Shown here: positions 55,371-64,000 of the stretch, in pieces
Layout of the letters: every line of letters starts with the position of its first letter
Numbering within the stretch: position 1 is the stretch's first letter
NCBI GenBank assembly: GCA_033239005.1
Contig: BSQZ01000107.1
Location: 1,510,501 to 1,574,500 of the forward strand
Source of the DNA: Lamellibrachia satsuma
Lineage: Eukaryota; Annelida; Polychaeta; Sabellida; Siboglinidae
Direction of reading: 5' to 3'
DNA length: 64,000 nt
Translations under genes and position numbers: made by a program
The notes under the pieces: model-generated
The model's database searches: none
The model's input: only the letters and a program-made list of their open reading frames with translations
Told to the model about the DNA's origin: nothing

Positions 55371-57649
55371 GACTAGCAAAAACAGATTAACGCAAGGAGC
55401 GGCGTTGGATAGTGTGTTTAAACTTTCTCGAATGTAACATTGTAACATTCATTCTTCCTGCAATGGTTATTCTACGTTGTCTCGCCTGCATCATAATGTC
55501 CTTTGCATAGTTTGCATGGATTGTTTTGTGAGGATGTAGCACCACATGTATATAGGAGTATGCCTCTAGGTGTCAGGTATTTAGTTTTTATAATGCATTT
55601 ACTGTTATTTTATTTAACAAGAATTAATAACAAGATTGCCATCCAAGGCAAACACCCAGATGGCAAGAGGACAAGGAAGCCATTGGCTTATCTAAAGTCC
55701 AACAAAATTCCCTAGTTTGACTGGTGGGATTCGCAAAGGCTTGTACACTGGGTTTAATGGTTGCACGGTAGAGCTGTTGGTGAATCCATTATTGAAGCAT
55801 TGAAAGTCATCGTCCATGGTCAGATGTAGGGGCACACGAGCATGTGTCGCACGTTTACATCATGCCTCTAATTTAGTGGGCTATGCCATATTTGTGCTTA
55901 TTTAAAAAAGTAATGCACCTGTTTGAACAATAATGCACCGGTCACTGCGATAGACTCTGAATTCACCCAAAATATTGAGCACTACATAGAAATACCCTGC
56001 TCTGCAAACAGTGGGTATCAATTCCTTCCCCAGCAGTTCAACAACACCTAGTTATCCTCCGGCCAACTATATAGGACTACAGCGGAAATGGTCAACAATG
56101 GAAAAAAACACTCACCCACAATGGGTCATTCTCCATAGAGGCGAATGACTCAAAGAATAAATTCAGCAAAAAACTTAGATACATATCGAATCCCCAAACA
56201 TCCGCTGTCTTGAAGTTTGCTTAGTCGGCACGACGCCATGGTAAACTGGGGGGGTCATTTTGACAACTTTCTCCCATCTATTTTGTTACATTTGTCCACT
56301 CTCGATCCTTTATTCCATCCGATCACGTGAGGCTTTCGTCTGAACCTTAATTCCACTATTAATATCTTCATTATCTCGTCCTCTCTAAGGCTGCACGATA
56401 CATCGGTTATGGTCAAAAGGGATTATAACCAGGTGAATGTCTGCCAGCTGGGTGTGACCAAACATGGCTCTACAAAACTGTCGCACAGGAGTCCGCCGAG
56501 CAGAGACAATCAAGAGAAAGTGGCGCTACAATATAGAGATGCAGGCAACGAAATGCGTTTGCGACCTTTTCTCAAACCAAAGGTTTCTTACTAAAAAAAT
56601 CCAACTGATTTAGTGGTCGCCGATATAAATAAGGGTGCAATTGTTTGCCAGTGCTGTTACTACGAACATACACACAAGTCAATACGCTCCTCGAGTCACC
56701 AGTGGTTTCTACGTAGGCCTACAACACCCCGTTGTCCCACACATTTGTAATAATTTGTAATTCGAAATGTCATGCGTTTTGTCTTCTGGACCCCATTGTT
56801 CATTTTAGTTCTTATCAGTGCACGTCCAAGTAAAAACATCCCCGTATGTGTCTAGCTCTGGATCGTTGCCGTGGAGATCAGATTCTTACAACGGCCGGCC
56901 GCAGTTACGGCAAGTCATACTTAATAGCGTCGGCTGCGTGACGAGTAACCATAATTTAATTATGTCCGTGTTTGCAAAGTCGTCTCAGCCACAAGCGTCG
57001 ACGTAGGCGCCACTCTCACAGAACACGGCGGCGGGTGTAAATAAGGAGGGCGACAGTTGGATCGTATATCTCGGTTTTTATTTTATTTTATGCTATCAGT
57101 AATTCACTTGCATTCACAACTGTGACAGCAAGTTAAAAGGATATATTTCATAAGAACTTAACATTGATGTCACCGCAAGTCAGGTGGGAGATGACGAGAG
57201 ACCGTGTTGTAGATTGCCTGCTTGGTTGTCCCGAAGCCCGCCCCACCAGTGCTAGGTGTGTACTTGTGGGTAGGGGTGCCACTAGTCACACTCGCTCCTC
57301 GTAGTGTTCGAGTGTTGGTGTTCTCAGCAACAGGTAGAGAAGTAGAACCGAAGAAAAACAAATGATGGTATAGAGAAAGGATATCTTCCCGTACGGTATG
57401 TAATCGTCTACGTGTATTTACTAAAGAATGTGCAGTACAAATGCATGGATATAACATGAATTACCGTGAAGTATTCATATAACCTGGGCAGAGTCGGGGG
57501 GCATAGAGGGCACACGCCTCCTTACGCCAAACAAACCGTTCACGGTGCATTAGAATATGCCATTTTGAGTTACGTTTCAAAATACATGACGAATAAACCA
57601 ATATGTACTGGTAGACTCCAGCAGTATATAATAAAAAAGGGTACGGTTC
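55371..57649. other. No gene recognised; LINE tail at 55625-55706
   Basis: 55625-55706 is a minus-strand CR1-like 3' tail (aacaagattgccatccaagg, aggacaaggaagccattgg). Positions 56800-57060 are GC- and CpG-richer, without recognisable coding sequence. Other open frames (57170-57457 minus, 95 codons) have no similarity. Confidence 0.45.
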
Positions 57650-57865
57650 GGCGTACTCCACTCGTACTCTGGGAGTACATAACTGGTACTGCAAGGCGTA
57701 TTCCATGAGTATACAACTGGTACTGCAAGGCATATTCCACGAGTACACAACTGGTACTGCAAGGCGTATTCCATGAGTATACAACTGGTACTGCAAGGCG
57801 TATTCCATGAGTACACAACTGGTACCGGACGGCGTATTCCAGGAGTAAACAGGAGGTACTGTTAG
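57650..57865. repeat. 35-bp minisatellite, about six units
   Basis: Unit like actggtactgcaaggcgtat plus tccatgagtatacaa. The minus-strand frames repeating MEYALQYQL arise from it because three units make 35 codons. Confidence 0.93.
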
Positions 57866-58791
57866 GTATTTAGTATGACCGCTGCTCGGTGTACATTTTC
57901 ATGATTTCATCTAAGTTGTTTCGTGTATGCGAAAATAATTGTTGCCAATGACTGGATGAGTACCAATACTTCTTTCACATTAAGCAAATTCAAGGTATGT
58001 AGCTTGTAAACTTCGCAAATTAGAAACACTAGCAATTAAGTCAAAATAATGGATGTGATATTATGCGCTTACCACTTGTTCACATAATACAGAAAGCATT
58101 TGAATGGCAATGCTTAGATTTTCGCAGAGGTGCGTAGATATACCATTTAATACATTGTAAAATGTAAGGAAATTATTTGACATGAACTGTTTTAATTACT
58201 TGAAAATTGGTTGATTTGACATGAAATGATCCTACTGGGCATGGGAGGTGCTGAGTGATTGGATGTCTGTTGCAATAACACGTAATGCATTGGTCACGCA
58301 GTTGCTCCCTTTTGTCATGGTAATATATGCAGTTTCATTGTCACTTGCTCCTTTATGTAATTTGTGTAAGTTGTAGCAAATCTGCGATCTAAATCTTATG
58401 TTTTATTATGTGATAATATAGCACTTGCTCCTTTCAGTGTGAATGGCAACTGAACTCTTTTTTGATAAAAAAAAATGTAACTTGCTTCCTTTTGACATTT
58501 CACTGCAGCACTTGCTCAGCATTGATTCGTTTGTTGACGAAAAGACAATAATAATAAGATAATAATCGTGATTCAGATTATCCAACTATTGAACAAACAA
58601 AGGCGTGATAAATGTATGTTTTTGTCAACATAAATGTCATACTTCAACTGTGTGTGTGGCTTTGTATGAGTCAGACAGTGCCAGGGTTGGGTTTTTGACA
58701 TCCAGAAAGGTATTTTCTGATGGGACAATGTCAGAAACTGTAAGTACCCAATCCCTCTTATGGATTTATGTATGCTATTCCTATGAGAGAG
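57866..58791. other. No gene recognised
   Basis: AT-rich. An 82-codon plus frame at 58605 begins in unknown sequence and ends by running into LINE F, so it is not a gene. Confidence 0.4.
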
Positions 58792-59393
58792 AGCAAGAGT
58801 TTGTTATTATGTCGGGAGTAAACAAAACGTACGAGACAAGGTTGGAAATATAATAAAACAAGTTTTTTTAATGGCGGAAAACCTAAATGGATACTTCAGC
58901 TCAGTGTTTACCACAGATAATATTAGTTCATTACCAGTTCACTGAATTTCAGGAGGCTAAATCGGATTATTTAGGGTGGGTAATTGTAACTCCAGAAATG
59001 GTAGCTAAGAACTTAATGGCAATGAATAAAAATAAATCACTTGGAGTGGATGGAATTCCTCCAAGGCTACTAATGGAAACAGTAGAACAAATTAGTATGC
59101 CACTTGCAAGAGTGTTTACCTTGTCATTAAAAGAGGGAGTGGTTCCTTTTGAATGGACAGAAGCAAACATCATACCATTGTTTAGAAAGGTTTCGAGATA
59201 TAAGTAAGATAATTACAGCCCAGTGAGCTTAACATCAGTGATTTGTAATTTTCAAGAAAGGTTAATTAAATACCATATGGTGGATTTCCTTATTAGGCAT
59301 AAATTATAAAATCTATCTCAACGTGGATTCTTAAAAGCGAGGGCATGCATAACAAATATCTTATGTTTTTATTGAAAAAGAAATGGATAGATT
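58792..59393 (+). mobile_element. CR1-like LINE, copy F, left half
   Basis: Plus-strand linker and RT N-terminus: YVITPEMVAKN-type, IPPRLLMETVEQISMPLARV, SLKEGVVPFEWTEANIIPLF. Similarity stops at aaatggatag (59391), mid-RT, where copy G is inserted. The right half is at 60816-61650. Confidence 0.88.
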
Positions 59394-60815
59394 TAACAAT
59401 GTTTAACAAGATTTGCAATCAAAGCCAAAGGTCCAGATGGCAAGTGGACAAGGAAGCCATTGGCTTATCGAGAGTCCAACAATATTCATTTACGTGTAAC
59501 CCGCCCTCCTGAGATATGGGTCAACCTTGTTTTTAAACATATTCACGCTGCTAGCGGTTATACAATCCGTAGACAATATCCATTAACTTATTGTCCTCTG
59601 TGAGAAAGAGTACTTCCTGTTATGCAATCTACACTGATCATTTACTAATTTTACCCCATGTCCTCTAGTTCTGCTATCTTTCTTGAGTGAGAAAAACATA
59701 TTTCTATTACTATTTTCATACCCATTCAATATCTTAAAAACTTCAATCTGATCTCCTTTTAACCTCCTTGTCTCTAGAGTTGTTAAACCACATTCTTTCA
59801 GGCGTTCTGAAATAGGTTTAGTTGCTCTCCTTTGTATGTGTTCAAACGTATCTATCCTTCTTACGATATGGTATCAACGCTTGTATACAGTATCCTAAAT
59901 GAGGTCTAACTATTGCTTTATACAGAAGTATAATTAGCTTTTTTCATTGTATGTTATGTTTCTCCTAATCAACCCAAGAATTTGATTACCCTTTGAAGCT
60001 GCAATACCACATTGCTCTGAAACTTTTATATCAGCGCTTATTGTAACTCATAAGTCCTTTTCTTTTACAGTAGTACCCATAACAGTATCTCCCATTTCAT
60101 AGTTTACATCCAAGTTCCCATGTCCTGTATGGAAGCATTTACATTTTTCAAAATTTAAAAACATATGCCACTTCTCAGACCATTTCACTAATCTGTCTAG
60201 ATTGCTTTGTAAATGTTGTTTATCACCATCAGTGTTAACCCTTCTAAACACTTTTGTGTCGTCCGCAAATTTCAGTACGTTACTTGTTCTATTGCCGTCC
60301 AAGTCACTGATATATATATTAAGAATAATAAAGGTCCTAATACTGATCCTTGTGGTACCCCACACAAAACTGATTACCAGGTTGACACTTCTCCATCTAC
60401 TACTACTACATGATGTCTTCTGTAAATCAGCCATTGTTCTATCCAGTCAATTATGCCATCCCCGATACCAAGGGCTTTTAATTTAAGTAGTAATCTTTGA
60501 TGTGGCACTTTGTAAAAAGCTTTCTGAAAATCTAAGTAGATAATATCTACTGGCGATCCCTCGTCTATCCACTTAGTGATTTCTTCCAAAAAACGTAACA
60601 TATTTGTTAAGCATGACCTCGCTTTTAGTAATTCGTGTTGAAATGAATTTAATAATTTATGCTTAACAAGGAAGTCCAACATGTGGTCTTTAAATAACCT
60701 TTCTAATAATTTACAAATCACTGACGTTGAACTCACTGATCTGTAAGTATCTGACTTATTTCTCGAACCTTTTTTAAATAATGGTAAGATGTTTGCTTCT
60801 TTCCATACAAAAGGA
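59394..60815 (-). mobile_element. CR1-like LINE, copy G (inserted into F)
   Basis: Minus-strand, 5'-truncated copy of about 1.42 kb. Its 3' end with the decamer aacaagatttg lies at 59402, then the tail (aggaagccattggcttatcg), RT C-terminus and RT palm up to about 60790 (NIIP region). Its RT reads FADDTKVFRRV at about 60270 and belongs to the DGNRTSNV subfamily. Stops and frameshifts are present. Confidence 0.9.
60048..60736 (-). pseudogene. CR1-like RT fragments of copy G
   Basis: Frames 60374-60736 (YLDFQKAFYKVPHQRLLLKL; WIEQWLIYRRHHVV) and 60048-60434 (ISDLDGNRTSNVLKFADDTK; WHMFLNFEKCKCFHTGHGN). The catalytic box is intact, but the VPQGSVLGP stretch between the two is frame-shifted. Confidence 0.87.
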
Positions 60816-61650
60816 GACGAGAGATCACCAGTAGATATTATCTACTTAGATTTTCAGAAAGCTTTCGACAAAGTGCCACATCAAAGACTACTATGTAAGC
60901 TAAAAGCCCATGGTATTGGGGATGGCGGGATCGACTGGATAAAAAAATGGCTGACTGACAGGAGTCTACGCACAGGACACGGCAACTTGGATGCAAGCTA
61001 TAAAATGGGAGATACTGTTCTAGATACTACCGTAAAAAAGTCTTAGGAGTAACAATAAGTGCTAATATGAAAATTTTAGAGCAGTGTGTTATTGCAGCTT
61101 CGAAGGGTAATCAAATTCTTGGGTTGATTAGGAGACATATAACATATAAAAAGAGCTAATTATACCTCTGCTTAGAGTATTGTATACCAGCTTGGAGACC
61201 ATGTCGTAAGAAGGATATAGATACCCTGGAACGAATACAGAAGAGAGCAACTAAAATGATTGCAGAACTGAGAGACCTTAGTTGTGAAGAAAGCCTCAAG
61301 GAATGTGGCTTAACAACCCTAGAGAAAAGGAGGTTTAGAGGAGATCAAATTGAAGTTTCTAAAATATATTGAATGGGTATGAAAATATTAATAGAAATAT
61401 GTTTTTCTCACTTAGGAAAGAAAGTAGGACTAGAGGACACGGGGTAGTATCATTAAAGGAACAGTGTAGATTGGATACGAGGAAGTACTCTTTCTCACAG
61501 AGGACAATGAATAAATTGAACAAATTATCGACATATTGTGTAACTGCTAGCAGCGTGAATATGTTTTAAAAGCAGGTTGGCACATATCTCAGGAGGGCTG
61601 GTTACACATAGATGAAAAATGTTGGACTCGCTATAAGCCAATTTTAATTC
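60816..61650 (+). mobile_element. CR1-like LINE, copy F, right half
   Basis: Resumes at acgagagatcaccagtagat, exactly where the left half broke off in the family alignment. RT motif YLDFQKAFDKVPHQRLLCKL is present; a deletion near 60966 jumps from LTDRSL to TGHGNLDASYKMGDT, removing the catalytic box. C-terminal pieces 61140-61570 follow in several frames, and the tail begins near 61610. Confidence 0.87.
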
Positions 61651-62216
61651 TCAGTGACTGTTGCTGTCCACTGGGTGTCCACGGAATTATACACTGAATG
61701 GTTCTTCCCGTTATCCATGTAGATGTAGACAAGCTTCATACGCGTTAAGTACTATCAAACATGCCTATCCTCAGGACGGGATAACTTGGTAGTTCGTATG
61801 TGACTGTAAAATGCCACAATACAAAACATTGTCATATAAATATCCGAATATATGCCTTGTTGCTTGGTGCAGCCAGTCAATCTTTGTATTGCTTCTTTCA
61901 AATTGTTGAATTTGCGACGTAATACTGGAGTTCGACCGACGCCTGTAGTTTGCCTAGACCTTTGCCCCGGGTGGCAATCTTGTTAAATATAAATACATTT
62001 AACTGAAATTCAGGACGTGTTATCGTCCACTTGTGTTCAACTACAAAAATTGTGTTTGGGGCAAGTTGTATCAGGGAAGTTGTTACAACTCTAACAACGC
62101 TTGGGCGGTTCGCACCGATGACTCAGCCAGCGAGTTGTGTGCTGACAATCACTGAAAGAAGTAAACGTATCGCATTGTTTCACATGTGCAGCCCAGTGTA
62201 CTGGTTTATAACCAGT
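61651..62216. other. No gene recognised
   Basis: 61975-61990 (ggcaatcttgttaaata) resembles the LINE terminal decamer. Nothing else seen. Confidence 0.45.
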
Positions 62217-62385
62217 ACTGTAAATGCTAGCAGCGTGAATATGTTTAAAAACAAAATTAACAAATATCTCAGAAGGGCAGGTTACGCATGAATGAACAAT
62301 TGTTAGACTAAGCCAATGGCTTCCTTGTCCATTTATCATCTGAATGGTTTGCCTTGGATGGTAATCTTGCTAAATCTTGTTCAAT
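62217..62385 (+). mobile_element. CR1-like LINE 3' tail fragment
   Basis: Contains agcagcgtgaatatgtttaa, the RT end (KYLRRAGYA) and tail through ctaagccaatggcttccttg to the decamer aaatcttgttc. Confidence 0.88.
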
Positions 62386-64000
62386 AATTATATAGCCTAT
62401 TGAATGGATAAATTATGTACATTATTCGTGCATCGAAAGAACAGCAAAATCACGAGTAATGTTACAAGACTGTGCCCTATAACACAGTGTTTCCAAACAG
62501 CTTTAGTTAATCTGCCACCCTTACACATGGTGCACACACACGCACACGCACGTATTGGTAATAAATTTGCACTACTTTCACATGTAACAATAATTTTATA
62601 TCTCCATGTGAAGGCTTATCAACTGGTGCTGGCCTAGCAGTGCTAGATAGAAAACAGTGGGACAATCAACCTGAAACACGCACTTTGCACAGTCAAGAAA
62701 GCAAGCCCAGTCAATAGGGTTGTGGCATACTATCAGTCCAGAGCAGTAATCCAACTTTTACTTTGTTCACACAACAACCTGGAACTGAGTCAAAATCTTC
62801 TTTAATGTTTAACTAGAGCCTGCATAATTAAATTATCACAAGGGGGCTTTTAACTGGCAAATCTAGCTTGTAACTACATTTGTATAACTATGTTTGTATT
62901 GCTTAATTGCATTGCATTACTTAACTGCAAGATCTCCACAAAGAAATCCTTGTCTAGTCTTTTACTGCCTTACAAAATGTCAATGGCACCTCTCCACAGT
63001 CCTAATAATTGAATTCGTTGATGTCCTCTCCAATGTTTTTTTTCATATGCACTTACACCCCAGCCAGTTTCCTTCATGCTTTCCCAATTATGACTGACAC
63101 TTATCAATTTGTTTTAAAAGCTGGCTGCCTAGTAAAAGCACAGTGCCAGAATTAGTTTTGTGATCATTATTATGTGCTAACAAATCAAGCACATTCGAGA
63201 ACACTATAATAGACAGAGTAATAGTTGTACTTGCATATGAATGGTGACATTATAAAAATGTATTATATATTGATCTTAAATTACAATGTACACATTAAAT
63301 ACAATACATGTCTTGTTTAGTTTCTGACGGTTTCTGAAGTTAGAACGGTATTTATGAGGGTTTCTGAAGCATTAGACGTCAGAAAGGTATTTCTGGTTGG
63401 ACGGTAAATACTGATAACGTGATATTTACCGTCTCGTCAGAAACGTGCCAACCTTTGACAGTGCTAACAACGAACGCTATATACCGTGCCTCACTGACAG
63501 CCGGTGAACCTGTCAGCTTTGCTTTCACACAAAACAGACGTTGAGCTGTTGTTAGCGACAGTAATCTGGTTTTATACTTTGTTGTCTGCACAAAGTGCAC
63601 ACAAGAGTCAAATCAGTTTCTTTCGAACATTTAACGTCCAAAAACGCGACGAGGCTTTCCGACGTGGCATCAATCACTCTGATTGCATGCCCCATTCTTA
63701 ATATTGATGCAATATTTGGGCGCGTTTAGTTAATGAAATGAAATAACTGTCATCTGAGCTAATGGTGTTATTTTATTTTACCTGGGAATGTAGCACTGAA
63801 TTGTGATTTTATATTATGTGTGGTGCCACTGACGGGGCTAGTCTCATGGAGCAATTTCTGCCATATTATTCATATCCATTTTGTGCCAAATAAGCCTTGT
63901 TGCTGTCATGTTACATCAGACCATTCTCTTTCCCCCTCTCTCCTCATCTCTCCCATTTGTCATACTCCGTCTCCTCCCCCTCCCTTTGTTTATCATTCTC
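62386..64000. other. No gene recognised; hairpin and pyrimidine tract
   Basis: Positions 63401-63433 form a perfect hairpin (gacggtaaata ... tatttaccgtc, 11-bp stem). Around it ttctgacg/cagaaa words repeat. Positions 63920-64000 are a CT-rich tract. No coding similarity. Confidence 0.45.

Noticed and set aside
57461..57818. Minus-strand frames repeating MEYALQYQL
   Set aside because: Artefact of the 35-bp minisatellite.

Overview
This window is animal nuclear DNA made almost entirely of transposable elements and tandem repeats. It is AT-rich, no intact conventional host gene is visible, and no rRNA or tRNA gene was recognised. The repertoire is CR1-type LINEs with a GDSL/SGNH esterase in ORF1, a second and a third kind of non-LTR retrotransposon, a K02A2.6-like Gypsy element, a Penelope-like element with a GIY-YIG nuclease, pieces resembling DIRS/Ngaro elements with an SGNH hydrolase, several hAT lineages and TA-flanked MITEs. 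That mixture fits a marine invertebrate such as an amphioxus, hemichordate, echinoderm or mollusc, but the sequence alone does not fix the species.

Layout. 1-2231: decayed CR1-like LINE, minus strand. 3306-4190: older L2/CR1-type LINE tail, plus strand. 5666-10064: complete but broken Gypsy LTR retrotransposon, minus strand, with 151-bp LTRs, a PPT, a candidate PBS and a 5-bp target duplication. 11000-13190: DIRS/Ngaro-like gag and SGNH-hydrolase remnants, minus strand, separated by a 73-bp repeat array. 13914-15400: 24-bp repeats, the end of another LINE and a MITE. 16437-18240: older CR1-like LINE, minus strand, carrying two long TA tracts. 20250-21990: palindromes with TA cores and a GC-rich dispersed repeat. 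22027-26490: two young CR1-like LINE copies. 27290-28010: CpG-rich stretch that could hold a host first exon. 29105-31461 and 42668-46135: paralogous copies of a Penelope-associated block. 35320-37819: complete hAT transposon with an uninterrupted 616-residue transposase, TIRs and a perfect 8-bp TSD. 38259-39744: two TA-flanked MITEs. 40275-41260: 42-bp minisatellite. 41700-42935: Penelope-like RT and GIY-YIG remnants. 47357-50735: the longest CR1-like LINE copy (esterase, endonuclease, RT), a chimera. 51088-55370: a 2.14-kb head-to-tail duplication of a dead ZMYM-type hAT transposase. 57650-57865: 35-bp minisatellite. 58792-61650: CR1-like LINE split by a second, oppositely oriented copy. After 62400 nothing is recognised.

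The best evidence for mobility is the hAT element at 35320-37819: every catalytic landmark expected of a hAT transposase is present in one open frame. The Gypsy element retains an uninterrupted integrase with a DD35E triad, but its gag and RT are broken and its LTRs are about 90% identical. The CR1-like RT at 25147-26391 is interrupted by a single nonsense codon.

A recurring theme is tandem repeats that appear to have grown out of transposon coding sequence: TA tracts at Ile-Tyr codons of a LINE, an in-frame 24-bp array in a hAT transposase, a 30-bp array in the Penelope RT/GIY-YIG linker and an 89-bp duplication in a gag-like frame. I did not find a clearly novel defence or gene system. The least routine observations are these coding-seeded repeats, the chimeric LINE and the hydrolase/array/gag arrangement at 11-13.2 kb.
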